From Ruminococcus sp. UBA3665 (GTDB lineage: Bacteria; Bacillota; Clostridia; Oscillospirales; Ruminococcaceae): 64,000 nucleotides of DNA. This document shows, piece after piece, positions 34,707 to 42,993 of this stretch (positions are counted from its first letter, which is position 1; each line of letters opens with the position of its first letter). Made by a program: the position numbers and the translations under genes. The DNA is taken from NCBI GenBank assembly GCA_002373165.1, contig DFJS01000079.1:1-64000 (forward strand), written 5' to 3'. The notes beneath the pieces are model-generated. The model saw nothing but the letters and a program-made list of their open reading frames with translations, made no database searches and was not told the origin of the DNA.

Positions 34707-35291
34707 ATGGACAGAAGAGTGCAGAAAACCCGTTCTTCCATTCAGCAGGCCTATCTTGCACTGCTGATGGAAAAAAAAAGCATGAAGATGACAATTACAG
34801 AACTTGCCCGGAAAGCCAATATCGACAGAAAAACTTTCTATCTGCATTATGATACAACTGACGATGTGCTCCGGGATTATAACAAACAGCTGATCGCCCG
34901 GCTGCTGGAACTGCTGGAAAAACAGGATTTTTTTAACCAGAATTTCAATACTGTCAGCCTGTATGCCGCCATGAACCAGATTATCAGCGAAAATATGGAG
35001 TTCTTCCGGCATATTGCCAGCATGGATTATTATGATTCTTTCTGGGAACAAAGCAAAGAAGCTCTTACAACGGGCATCTGCAATATGTATCGGAAAAAAG
35101 TGCTCGTCTCGGAAGATGTCATGAAGCTGTACAGCCGTTTTGTCCTGTCCGGAACATTGGAAGTCTACAGGGAATGGCTGAAAGGCAATCTTCCGTTCTC
35201 GATGGAAGAACTCGGCCGGCTGACCAGCGAAGTTTCTTTCAGAGGATTTTCGCCTGCACTGAAATCCGGAAAAGATTTGGAGGAATTTTGA
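34707..35291 (+). CDS. TetR-family regulator
   Basis: Regulator of 194 residues from ATG 34707 (MDRRVQKTR, a typical start); GTG at 34692 in frame is the alternative. The helix-turn-helix covers residues ~12-55 (MTITELARKANIDRKTFYLHY). The C-terminal domain is helical, similar to the group found next to dihydroxyacetone-kinase or exporter genes. It is divergent from the HD/CmpB unit, with about 160 bp between starts, and overlaps gph by one base (TGATG). Likely targets are the divergent unit or its own operon. Confidence 0.88.
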   Translation: MDRRVQKTRSSIQQAYLALLMEKKSMKMTITELARKANIDRKTFYLHYDTTDDVLRDYNKQLIARLLELLEKQDFFNQNFNTVSLYAAMNQIISENMEFFRHIASMDYYDSFWEQSKEALTTGICNMYRKKVLVSEDVMKLYSRFVLSGTLEVYREWLKGNLPFSMEELGRLTSEVSFRGFSPALKSGKDLEEF

Positions 35292-35929
35292 TGAATGCAC
35301 AAGTAATGATTTTCGATCTGGATGGTACAATTCTGGATACGCTGGAAGATTTGTTTCTCAGTGTGAACTGTGCGCTGAAAAAAAACCGGCTTCCGGAACG
35401 AAGTTTGGACGAGGTGCGGCAGTTTGTCGGAAACGGTATCCGGAAACTGATCGAACGCGCTGTGCCCTCCGGTTCGTCGGAAGAGCTGATTCAGCAGGTG
35501 CATCAGGATTTTACAGAATATTATGCCGTTCACTGTGCCGATCATACCCGGCCGTATGACGGCATTCCGGAAACAGTACAGAAAATCCGGGAACAGGGAA
35601 TTAAAACAGCCGTTGTCTCAAATAAGGCGGATTATGCCGTGCAGACACTGTGTGCCGATTATTTTCCGGGTATGTTCGATGCCGTCGCCGGAGAACGCGA
35701 AGGCATCCGGAGAAAGCCTGCCCCGGATGCTGTCTTTGCTGTTCTGGAATTATTAAACATGACTCCGGCACAGGCGGTTTATATCGGCGATTCTGATGTA
35801 GATATCCAGACAGCCGCAAACGCAGGAATGCCGTGTATCAGCGTGGAATGGGGATTCCGGAGCAGAGAATTTCTGCTGGCACACGGCGCACAGAAACTGA
35901 TTTCCCGTCCGGAAGAACTGCTGCAATAA
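35291..35929 (+). CDS. gph: HAD hydrolase, phosphoglycolate phosphatase-like
   Basis: Haloacid-dehalogenase phosphatase of 212 residues. Motif I DLDGTILDT (Asp8/Asp10 region), motif II VVSNKA, motif III Lys in RRKPAPD, and motif IV GDSDVDIQTA are all present; the helical cap follows motif I. It removes phosphate from small sugar or glycolate phosphates; the exact substrate is not fixed. ATG shares a base with the TetR stop and has GGAGG, so it is translationally coupled. It ends one base before the convergent LRR gene, leaving no room for a terminator. Confidence 0.88.
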   Translation: MNAQVMIFDLDGTILDTLEDLFLSVNCALKKNRLPERSLDEVRQFVGNGIRKLIERAVPSGSSEELIQQVHQDFTEYYAVHCADHTRPYDGIPETVQKIREQGIKTAVVSNKADYAVQTLCADYFPGMFDAVAGEREGIRRKPAPDAVFAVLELLNMTPAQAVYIGDSDVDIQTAANAGMPCISVEWGFRSREFLLAHGAQKLISRPEELLQ

Positions 35930-35930
35930 G

Positions 35931-36908
35931 TTACAGCCGCATTCCTTTTGCCTTGTCTGCAATCGATTCAAAGCCGAATTTCTCACGCTTATAATTGACA
36001 AGCATAACCTGAATTTCTGGTTTTTCGTTCTCGATAGCATAACGAATCAGATAGTCGATATGTTCTTTCGGAACAATTCCGGCTTGCAGGCTGTCTTTTA
36101 CAGTGCTGACAGCATTGGAATAGATTAATCCTCTCATGAGTTCGGCAAAATTTTTTCCTCTCAGCCATCTGTTAAGCGGAATCAGTGCCGGGTTCTGCTG
36201 ATGCATCTGAATTAAAATCCGCATTTTTTCAGAAGAGCATATCTCCCTGTCAAATTCATGATTTTTTATGATATCAATGCAGTAATAGGGATTGATATAA
36301 CGTCTGGTTCTGGAAAGGCCGGTCTGTTCCAGATTGGAAAAACGAATGTTTTTATAAATAAATTCATGCTGATTCTGATAATCTACAGCCGCTTCATTGA
36401 CATAGTCAATCGAGTCCGGAAGACGGATTTCTTTCAAACTGCTGCATCGATATAGGGCCTGTTCTTCAATTGCCAGCAGTCCTTCCGGCAGAATCAGCTC
36501 TTCCAGACCGGAGCAGTAATAAAACGTAAGTTTCCGGATTTTTTTAATATTTTTCGGAATGACTATTTTCCGGAGTTCTGTACAGTAATTGAATGCATTG
36601 TTTTTGAGTTCCAGCAGACTGTCCGGAAGATGCACTTCTTTCAGATTTGTGCATTGTCCGAAGGCCTCCTGACCGATTACTTCCAGACCCTCCGGCAGAA
36701 GAACCCGTTCCAGATTCCTGCATCCGAAAAATGCTGAATCGCCGATAGCTGTCAGGCCTTTCGGAAACTGAACACTCTCTAAATGACGGCAGTTCAGAAA
36801 TGCATTGCTGCCGATGCCTGTCACATGTTCCGGGATGACTACATCCGGGAAAAATCCGCCGTATTTCCGGAGTATGCCGTTTCTGATATCAAAATTAAAA
36901 TCCCGCAT
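35931..36908 (-). CDS. Cytoplasmic LRR_5 protein with helical C-terminal domain (copy 2)
   Basis: Protein of 325 residues with no signal peptide. About six BspA-type repeats (residues ~20-185; IGSNAFLNCRHLESVQFPKGL and similar) are followed by a short YKNI linker and a ~130-residue helical region ending in a segment reminiscent of an ankyrin-like pair (GIVPKEHIDYLIRYAIENEKPEIQVMLVNYK). ATG at 36908 follows CAGGTGA. It is a tandem paralogue of the gene immediately upstream, 14 bases apart. Function unknown; the fold suggests protein-protein binding inside the cell. Confidence 0.8.
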   Translation of the reverse strand: MRDFNFDIRNGILRKYGGFFPDVVIPEHVTGIGSNAFLNCRHLESVQFPKGLTAIGDSAFFGCRNLERVLLPEGLEVIGQEAFGQCTNLKEVHLPDSLLELKNNAFNYCTELRKIVIPKNIKKIRKLTFYYCSGLEELILPEGLLAIEEQALYRCSSLKEIRLPDSIDYVNEAAVDYQNQHEFIYKNIRFSNLEQTGLSRTRRYINPYYCIDIIKNHEFDREICSSEKMRILIQMHQQNPALIPLNRWLRGKNFAELMRGLIYSNAVSTVKDSLQAGIVPKEHIDYLIRYAIENEKPEIQVMLVNYKREKFGFESIADKAKGMRL

Positions 36909-36922
36909 AGCTGTCACCTGCT

Positions 36923-37753
36923 TTACAGAGCAAACTTCCTGCCGACGACAGTCTGAATATCCTCCAGCCCGAAATGATGATATTTATAATCCGTCAGCAG
37001 AAGCGTGATTCCCGGCTTCTTGTGCTGAATGGCATAATACAGACAGGAACTGATATTATTTTTTGTAATCAGTTTGCCGGATTCCAGAACTTTTGCAATC
37101 AGTTCCGGCTTGTTCCTGTCTACCAGTACGGAGAATTTTGCTGTGAATTTGTCTTTCAGGAACCGGAGCAGATTTTTGTCATCCGGGTACTGGCAGTAAA
37201 GCTGAAAAATAATATATTCTTTTTCCGGAGAGGGAATCTGAACAGAAATATCATGCTGATTAATCAGCCGGACACAGTCGCGCACGTCCATGCCTTTGAA
37301 TTTGCGGGCTGAAAAATCAATATTCCTGTAAGTCATATGGCCGATATTCTGAAATATTCCGAAATCATCCGGTTTCAGGTCTGTGATATGCGCAGGGATA
37401 AATAATTCTTCCGGCTGACACCAGCAGAACGCCTCGCGGCCGATTTCTGTCACGCTTTCCGGAATGATGATTTCTCTTAATTGATAGCAATAGGAAAATG
37501 CCTCTGCTCCGATGCTTTTCAGACTGCCGGGCAGATTGATTTTTTCCAGAGTTTCACAGCGGTAAAAAGCTTTGGGAGCGATTTCTGTAATTGTTTCCGG
37601 CAGGATGACTTCTTTCAGCGCAGGGCATTGGCTTTCTTGATTGTCTGGTCTGCCGAATGCAAGAGATGCTATTTTTTCCACGCCTTCCGGAATGATGATT
37701 TTTTCTTCGTTTCCGATATATTTTTTTAATATATTATTCTGAATGCCAATCAT
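36923..37753 (-). CDS. Cytoplasmic LRR_5 protein with helical C-terminal domain (copy 1)
   Basis: Protein of 276 residues from ATG 37753 (AAAGGGGATGAGG upstream); no signal peptide. It starts like its partner (NNILKKY versus NGILRKY) and has about four LRR_5 repeats (~15-115), a YRNIDF linker and the same type of helical C-terminus (LITKNNISSCLYYAIQHKKPGITLLLTDYKYHHFG). The shared C-terminal domain, absent from secreted LRR_5 proteins such as that at 7.5 kb, defines a distinct two-gene family. Function unknown. Confidence 0.8.
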   Translation of the reverse strand: MIGIQNNILKKYIGNEEKIIIPEGVEKIASLAFGRPDNQESQCPALKEVILPETITEIAPKAFYRCETLEKINLPGSLKSIGAEAFSYCYQLREIIIPESVTEIGREAFCWCQPEELFIPAHITDLKPDDFGIFQNIGHMTYRNIDFSARKFKGMDVRDCVRLINQHDISVQIPSPEKEYIIFQLYCQYPDDKNLLRFLKDKFTAKFSVLVDRNKPELIAKVLESGKLITKNNISSCLYYAIQHKKPGITLLLTDYKYHHFGLEDIQTVVGRKFAL

Positions 37754-37788
37754 GGCCTCATCCCCTTTAAACATAAATGATATAGACT

Positions 37789-38214
37789 CTATAATTCTAT
37801 TTTATCATAATATGCAGGAGTTGTCAAGAATTTCTTGTTTTTTTCAGAACAAAGAAACAGCCACTGGCAGTCCCGGCAGACAGTGCAAAGCAGCCCCCGG
37901 CGGAGAATATTCAGGAAAACAAGCTCCTGAAAATTTTTCCATGAGAGCTGCTGATTTTCTTGCAGTCCGCACAGTGTCAGAACCTGTCTGTCATAGCCGG
38001 TTACTTTGGAACTGCTTTCGCACAGACCGTCTTTGTTATGCGGACAGGCCGAACAGATTCTGTCTGTATGCAGTACCAGCCGGATATCCGGATTATGAGA
38101 ATCTAAAAATGCAATCATTGCCGTCATATGCCGGATGAAGGCAGGACTGTAGCCCCTGCCCTCGAAAAATGCCGTGCATAAACCGTGATGCGGCCGCAAC
38201 TCAAAACTTGACAT
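37789..38214 (-). CDS. DUF1284 protein
   Basis: Cysteine-rich protein of 141 residues beginning MSSFELRPHHGLC, the DUF1284 hallmark, with FFEGRGYSPAF, a CSACPH motif (~55-60), LCE, LCG and a C-terminal CTVCRDCQW. The eight or more cysteines suggest a metal or iron-sulfur site. It overlaps the end of bioY by 14 bases and is in the same unit. Function not established. Confidence 0.8.
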   Translation of the reverse strand: MSSFELRPHHGLCTAFFEGRGYSPAFIRHMTAMIAFLDSHNPDIRLVLHTDRICSACPHNKDGLCESSSKVTGYDRQVLTLCGLQENQQLSWKNFQELVFLNILRRGLLCTVCRDCQWLFLCSEKNKKFLTTPAYYDKIEL

Positions 38215-38788
38215 ATTTCTTGATTCTGTCAGAAATGACAACAGCAAGAGCAAGCTTCAGAACGTTGGAACCTAAAAACGGAGTCACACACCAGCTTAAG
38301 GCAGTAGCAAGCGTAATCGCCTCTGCCTGTCTGGCATAGACAAACATGAACCATGCTGTTCCGAATACATAGCACAGCACTGTGCCCAGTACCAGAGCCG
38401 TCAGGCGCATCCATAATTTTTCATGTCCGGGCAGTTTTTCAAAAGCCCAGTAAACTGCGGCATTCGCCAGAAAACCAATGATGTAGCCGCCTGTTGTGCC
38501 CAGCACAACCGACAGTCCGCCGGAAAATCCTGCAAATACCGGAACGCCCACTGCACCCAGCAGAATATAAACCAGTACGGCAAAAAAACCTCTTTTGCCG
38601 CCAAGGCATTCCAGAGCGCAGTAAATTGCAAACGTCTGGAGCGTGAACGGTACGGCAGTCGGAATGGAAATCCAGGAGCAGACCGCAATCAATGCCGCAA
38701 ACATGGCAGTAAAAGCAAGATCTTTTGCGCTCCATGCCGGTTTGGGTGCAGTTTCCTTCTGTGCGTCGATAACAGCTTGTGACATCAT
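38201..38788 (-). CDS. bioY: Biotin transporter substrate-binding subunit
   Basis: Membrane S-component of an energy-coupling-factor transporter, 195 residues with six helices. The BioY signature is present: FTAMFAALIAVCSWISIP, VPFTLQTFAIYCA, LLGAVGVPVFAGFSGG and TTGGYIIGF. It imports biotin, needed by the biotin-carrier protein encoded at 53.9 kb. The start at 38788 (or the next ATG) has AGAGGT. No bioBCDF genes are seen in the window. Confidence 0.95.
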   Translation of the reverse strand: MMSQAVIDAQKETAPKPAWSAKDLAFTAMFAALIAVCSWISIPTAVPFTLQTFAIYCALECLGGKRGFFAVLVYILLGAVGVPVFAGFSGGLSVVLGTTGGYIIGFLANAAVYWAFEKLPGHEKLWMRLTALVLGTVLCYVFGTAWFMFVYARQAEAITLATALSWCVTPFLGSNVLKLALAVVISDRIKKYVKF

Positions 38789-38824
38789 AAAAACCTCTTT
38801 CTTTTTTGATTTTATTATGCTGAT

Positions 38825-38853
38825 ATTATAGCATAAAAAATCCGGCTTGTCAA
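38825..38853 (-). promoter_or_regulatory. bioY promoter
   Basis: Minus-strand TTGACA (38848-38853), 17-base spacer ending TGC, TATAAT (38825-38830). Confidence 0.8.
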
Positions 38854-38902
38854 CTGATTTATTATATCAGGTTTACAATCTGAAAATAATCCGGAAAAAG
38901 CC

Positions 38903-38931
38903 TTGACAAATTCCGCAAATTATGCTATAGT
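38903..38931 (+). promoter_or_regulatory. Promoter of the ACT-hom-mtnN unit
   Basis: TTGACA (38903-38908), 17-base spacer ending TGC, TATAGT (38926-38931), back to back with the bioY promoter. Confidence 0.8.
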
Positions 38932-38996
38932 AATAGTTACAAGTACAATTGTTTTTTGTACACGGACGATTTGACACATGGGGAGGTCTTTTTTGC

Positions 38997-39434
38997 GTGG
39001 AACATCAGCTGATTGTGGTAGATGCCTCTGTTCTGCCGGATGTCATCAACAAAGTGCTGGAGGTCAAAAAACTGCTGGCTAACAAAGAAGAAAAAAGCTC
39101 CGCAGCGGCCTGTAAGCGCGTCGGCATTTCTAGAAGTGCTTATTATAAATATAAGGACTGTGTCTTTTCTTATGAAGATAAGCTGACACAAAGAATTATG
39201 AATCTGCACGCCGTACTCCGCGACGAAGCAGGAGTTCTTTCCAGTGTGCTTTCTGCACTGTACGATCTTGGTGCAAATATCCTGACCGTCAATCAGAATA
39301 TCCCCATTGACGGGGCGGCGGCCGTGACGTTCTCAATCAGGCTGGGAAGCGGCCAGTGTTCTCCTGTTTCTTTGCAGGAGCATCTTTTGCAGATTGATGG
39401 GGTTGTAGATGTCAAAATCCTGTCCGGAGAATAA
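38997..39434 (+). CDS. ACT-domain regulatory protein (UPF0735/PheB-like)
   Basis: Protein of 145 residues starting at GTG 38997, chosen because GGGGAGG sits ten bases upstream. The N-terminal part contains a Lys-rich helix-turn-helix-like stretch (SAAACKRVGISRSAYYKYKD). The C-terminal ~75 residues are an ACT domain (LHAVLRDEAGVLSSVLSALYDLGANILTVNQ), which usually binds an amino acid. Family members commonly precede homoserine dehydrogenase, as here (34 bases apart), suggesting a sensor for the aspartate pathway. Confidence 0.88.
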   Translation: MEHQLIVVDASVLPDVINKVLEVKKLLANKEEKSSAAACKRVGISRSAYYKYKDCVFSYEDKLTQRIMNLHAVLRDEAGVLSSVLSALYDLGANILTVNQNIPIDGAAAVTFSIRLGSGQCSPVSLQEHLLQIDGVVDVKILSGE

Positions 39435-39468
39435 ATCAACAAGTTTCAACAGAAGGAGTTTTTTAGTG

Positions 39469-40704
39469 ATGGAAAAATTAGCAGTGCTGGGCTGCGGCGT
39501 GGTCGGCTCAGGTGTAGTAGAGTTGTTTGAGAAAAATAAGGCAATTATCCAGAAACGGTGCGGAAAAAAAGTCGAAATGGGCTATATTCTGGATCTGCGC
39601 GATTTCCCCGACCGGCCGTATGCCGATAAGCTTGTCAAAGATATCTCTGTCATTCTGAACGATCCGGATGTCACAGTTGTGGCCGAATGCATGGGCGGAA
39701 TTGACCCGGCTTTCGATTTTGTCAAGTCTTGTCTGGAAGCCGGAAAAAGCGTTGCTACTTCCAATAAGGAACTTGTTGCTGCCAAAGGCGATATTTTACT
39801 CAAAAAAGCAAAAGAACACAACTGCAACTTCTTCTTTGAAGCAAGTGTCGGCGGAGCTATCCCGATTATCCGCCCTCTGCATAAATGCCTTGCCGCAAAT
39901 GAATTTTCGGCCATTGCCGGAATCCTCAACGGTACGACAAATTTTATCCTGAATAAGATGATTAAAGAAGATATGGATTTCGCTTCTGCGCTTGCTTTGG
40001 CACAGGAAAAAGGCTATGCTGAAAAAGATCCTACTGCTGATGTGGAAGGCTATGATGCCTGCCGCAAAATCTGCATTCTGTCCTCTCTGGCGTTCGGAAA
40101 GCATGTATATCCGGAATCTGTCTATACAAAAGGCATCCGCGAAGTAGAACTCAAAGATACAAAATTCTGCGGTCAGCTGGGCTATGCCATTAAACTGATT
40201 GCAAGAGTGCAGAAGCTCGATGACGGAAAAATCCTGCCTGCTGTCATGCCTATGGCTGTTGAGGAAGATAATCTGTTATCACAGGTCAACGGCGTGTATA
40301 ATGCCGTCATGGTACGCGGCGACGGCATCGGAAAAGCGATGTTCTACGGCCGGGGTGCCGGAAAATTCCCGACAGCAAGTGCTGTGCTCGGCGATATGAT
40401 CGAAGAACTCCAGCTGGATCATACAATTCCGTCACAGACCTGGGAAAACGTTCATGATAATGATTTTATCGAAAATTTTGCTTCTTTCTCAGCAAAATAT
40501 TATTTCCGGACAAGTTCCGCCGATGTCAATGTGCTGAATGAAGTTTTCGGTCAGATTCAGGAAAAGACGATCTCTACTGACGAGGGCGAGACTGTCTTCC
40601 TGACAGAAAATGCTCTCAACGCCCGCGAACTGGATGCCGCTGTTAAAAATCTGGCACAGAAAGGCGTACAGGTACTGGCACAGTATCCGATTCTGGAATC
40701 CTGA
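39469..40704 (+). CDS. hom: Homoserine dehydrogenase
   Basis: Enzyme of 411 residues reducing aspartate semialdehyde to homoserine. ATG at 39469 follows GAAGGAG. The NAD(P)-binding motif GCGVVGSGVVE is at residues ~8-18; the catalytic region shows TSNKELVA, ASVGGAIPIIRPL, ILNGTTNFIL and KDPTADVEGYDA with the family lysine. The C-terminal ~90 residues form an ACT-like regulatory region (YYFRTSSADVN). Homoserine feeds threonine and, through metA at 55.8 kb, methionine. Confidence 0.96.
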   Translation: MEKLAVLGCGVVGSGVVELFEKNKAIIQKRCGKKVEMGYILDLRDFPDRPYADKLVKDISVILNDPDVTVVAECMGGIDPAFDFVKSCLEAGKSVATSNKELVAAKGDILLKKAKEHNCNFFFEASVGGAIPIIRPLHKCLAANEFSAIAGILNGTTNFILNKMIKEDMDFASALALAQEKGYAEKDPTADVEGYDACRKICILSSLAFGKHVYPESVYTKGIREVELKDTKFCGQLGYAIKLIARVQKLDDGKILPAVMPMAVEEDNLLSQVNGVYNAVMVRGDGIGKAMFYGRGAGKFPTASAVLGDMIEELQLDHTIPSQTWENVHDNDFIENFASFSAKYYFRTSSADVNVLNEVFGQIQEKTISTDEGETVFLTENALNARELDAAVKNLAQKGVQVLAQYPILES

Positions 40705-40750
40705 TAACTGTTATGCAGAAATTATAAAATCAGACAGGAGTTAAATTTTT

Positions 40751-41428
40751 ATGAAAATGATTGGCATTATCGGAGCAATGCCCTCCGAATTGAAAGATAT
40801 CCAGAATATGCAGAAAAATCCAGTGATTACAAAACTGGCAGGTTACGAATTTCACGAGAGTACGCTCGGCGCAAATAAGATAATCACTGTCTGCTGCGGA
40901 ATCGGCAAGGTCAACGCCGCTGTCTGCACACAAATCCTGATTGATGTCTTCAAAGCCGGACAGATTATCAATACCGGCATCGCCGGCGGCATGAAGGCCG
41001 GAATCAAGGTACTCGAAATTGTGATTTCTGACAGCGTGCTCTCTCATGATCTGGATGCCCATTTTCTGGCCGATTATCCGCCGTATCATGCCCAATTCGA
41101 GGCCGATGCCGATTTGCAGAATCTGGCAAAACTTGTATGTGATACAAGAAAAATTGTCTATCATACCGGAAAAATAGTCTCCGGAGATGCTTTCATCACA
41201 GACAGCGAAATCAAGAAAAATCTGATTGCAAAATATGACCCCTATGCTGTCGATATGGAAACTGCCGCAGTCGGTCAGACCGCGTGGAGAAATCAGGTTC
41301 CGTTCGTCAGCGTGAGATGTATTTCTGATTTAGCTGATGACGACGGTGCAATGTCTTTCGATGAATTTGAAGTCCTGGCCGCGAAAAGAGTCGCTGAAAT
41401 CGTCATGGATATGTGCGAACGGGAATGA
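40751..41428 (+). CDS. mtnN: 5'-methylthioadenosine/S-adenosylhomocysteine nucleosidase
   Basis: Nucleosidase of 225 residues that removes adenine from MTA and SAH, recycling methyl-cycle products. IGIIGAMPSEL opens the fold, NTGIAGG binds ribose, and VDMETAAVGQ contains the catalytic Glu pair; the SDLADDDGAMSF segment contains the catalytic Asp. Intact length. It lies 46 bases behind hom and shares four bases (ATGA) with the next gene. Confidence 0.95.
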   Translation: MKMIGIIGAMPSELKDIQNMQKNPVITKLAGYEFHESTLGANKIITVCCGIGKVNAAVCTQILIDVFKAGQIINTGIAGGMKAGIKVLEIVISDSVLSHDLDAHFLADYPPYHAQFEADADLQNLAKLVCDTRKIVYHTGKIVSGDAFITDSEIKKNLIAKYDPYAVDMETAAVGQTAWRNQVPFVSVRCISDLADDDGAMSFDEFEVLAAKRVAEIVMDMCERE

Positions 41429-42111
41429 AAAAGAAAACAGAAGCAATCACGTTCCGGGACTTTGCCGGAATCGACTTCGGAAAAGGAAAATTTCAGGGTG
41501 TTCTTGGTGATATTCTTCATGTGGAATATCCGTCCGGAATCTGCCTGATTGTAAGGGCTTACAGATATAAGCCGTATTATGTCATACTTTCCAAAGAAGA
41601 TGCTTCTCTGCCGATAGTGTACTGTTATTCCAAAGCAGAGGTCTTGTCTTGTGTCCGGAATCTGAACAGAGAGATTCAGGCAGGGAAATATAAAAATAAG
41701 AATACGCTCCGGGAACAGGCATTCCAGACCGTTCAGGAGAGAAATCTCACCAGTTATATGAATAATACCAAATGGTACAAGCTTCTGAACATCGTCAATG
41801 AGAAACTGCCGTTCCGGCCGCCTTATATTTATAAATTATTATCCGATTCGCCGGACAGGGAAGATATTCAGCCGTTCCGGCATCTTCCGGGTTCGCCGCA
41901 GTGCTGGTGCGGAGAATGTTTCGCAAATTACAGATTCTACGAAATCGAATGGGTCAGGATAACGCCGAGCTATGCCGTCAATCACGGCGGACTGCTTGTC
42001 GAGAATCTCGAAATTTTCGACGAAACAAAAGAACTGATTCAGGAACTTCAAGAAGCGCATATTCCGTTTGAAAGAGATAACCGGGATATTATCATTTATG
42101 GCTATCGTTAA
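41425..42111 (+). CDS. Uncharacterised protein, possible DUF6678-like region
   Basis: Cytoplasmic protein of 228 residues, translated from ATG 41425 coupled to the mtnN stop. The first ~90 residues contain a beta-rich stretch (FAGIDFGKGKFQGVLGD, PYYVILSKED). The second half, from YMNNTKWYKLLNIVNEKLPFRP onward with CWCGECF and EIEWVRITP, may correspond to the DUF6678 type of domain, from memory and with low certainty. No catalytic motif stands out. Position suggests co-expression with methionine salvage but not a shared function. Confidence 0.6.
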   Translation: MKKKTEAITFRDFAGIDFGKGKFQGVLGDILHVEYPSGICLIVRAYRYKPYYVILSKEDASLPIVYCYSKAEVLSCVRNLNREIQAGKYKNKNTLREQAFQTVQERNLTSYMNNTKWYKLLNIVNEKLPFRPPYIYKLLSDSPDREDIQPFRHLPGSPQCWCGECFANYRFYEIEWVRITPSYAVNHGGLLVENLEIFDETKELIQELQEAHIPFERDNRDIIIYGYR

Positions 42112-42148
42112 GAATCAGGGAAGTCCGGAAGGATTTCCCTGATTTTAT
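42112..42148. terminator. Bidirectional terminator between 41425 gene and sigK
   Basis: AATCAGGGAA / TTCCCTGATT, a 10-bp stem with an 11-base loop, followed by TTTATTT on the plus strand; it also closes the convergent sigK. Confidence 0.82.
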
Positions 42149-42828
42149 TTGAAGGGCGTGGTATCATATTTATCTTTAAGTTTTTTGAGGGCTTTCTTTT
42201 CCAGCCGGGAAACGTAAGAACGCGAAATATCCAGTTTTTTCGCGACTTCTTTCTGAGTCAGCGGAATATGATTATATAATCCGTAACGATGAATCATAAT
42301 TTCGAGTTCCCGTTCATCAAGACATTGTTCCAGAAAATCATATAACTGCTTGGAATGAATTGAATATTCAACTTGTTCTTCCAGATTGGTGCCGTCTTCG
42401 AGAGTATCCATCAGGGTAAGCGTGTTTCCGTCCTTGTCAGTCATGGCAGGTTCATTCATATGCAGATCTGTGAGATGTTTCTTCTGTGCGCGGAAATGCA
42501 TCAGAATTTCATTTTCGACGCACCGGGAAGCATAAGTAGAAAATTTAGTATTTTTATGATAATCAAACGTATCGACAGCCTTGATTAACCCGAATGTGCC
42601 GATGGAAATTAATTCTTCCTGCTCTTCGCTTCCGTGGTATTTCTTGACGATATGTGCCACAAGCCGGAGATTATGTTCAATCAGTTTATGCCTTGCTTTC
42701 GGATTGCCTTGTTCCATTTCCTCGAAACAGGCGAGTTCCTCCTCCGGTTTGAGGGGCTTGGGAAACAAATTCGGCGTATCGGCATGAAGAATCCAGAAAA
42801 ACAGCCTGCCAAACAGTGAAAACAGCAT
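42145..42828 (-). CDS. sigK: Sporulation sigma factor K
   Basis: Late mother-cell sigma factor of 227 residues. ATG at 42828 is nine bases after GAGAGGTG. The hydrophobic N-terminus (MLFSLFGRLFFWILHAD) is the pro-sequence that is normally cleaved. Region 2 shows NLRLVAHIVKKYHGSEEQEELISIGTFGLIKAVDTF and YASRCVENEILMHFR; region 4 has LTQKEVAKKLDISRSYVSRLEKKALKKL. The gene is continuous, with no skin-type element. Its presence, with ytfJ at 49.6 kb, suggests that the organism retains endospore formation. Confidence 0.93.
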   Translation of the reverse strand: MLFSLFGRLFFWILHADTPNLFPKPLKPEEELACFEEMEQGNPKARHKLIEHNLRLVAHIVKKYHGSEEQEELISIGTFGLIKAVDTFDYHKNTKFSTYASRCVENEILMHFRAQKKHLTDLHMNEPAMTDKDGNTLTLMDTLEDGTNLEEQVEYSIHSKQLYDFLEQCLDERELEIMIHRYGLYNHIPLTQKEVAKKLDISRSYVSRLEKKALKKLKDKYDTTPFK

Positions 42829-42909
42829 GATAGCATACACCTCTCTTATTAAATGATATTAAATTAAGATAATTCAGTATATGCCGCACAGCTTTTCCAT
42901 GTGCATTGA

Positions 42910-42938
42910 TTGACTTCTGTTAACAGATATGCTATAAT
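42910..42938 (+). promoter_or_regulatory. feoAB promoter
   Basis: TTGACT (42910-42915), 17-base spacer ending TGC, TATAAT (42933-42938). No clear Fur box was recognised around it. Confidence 0.78.
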
Positions 42939-42993
42939 AAAATCTGTGAGAAATCGACAGATTTCAGCAAATTATCAGAACAGGAGAAAACCA

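Noticed and set aside
42145..42828. General housekeeping or flagellar sigma factor
   Set aside because: The hydrophobic N-terminal pro-sequence, size and the regions 2/4 pattern fit SigK better.
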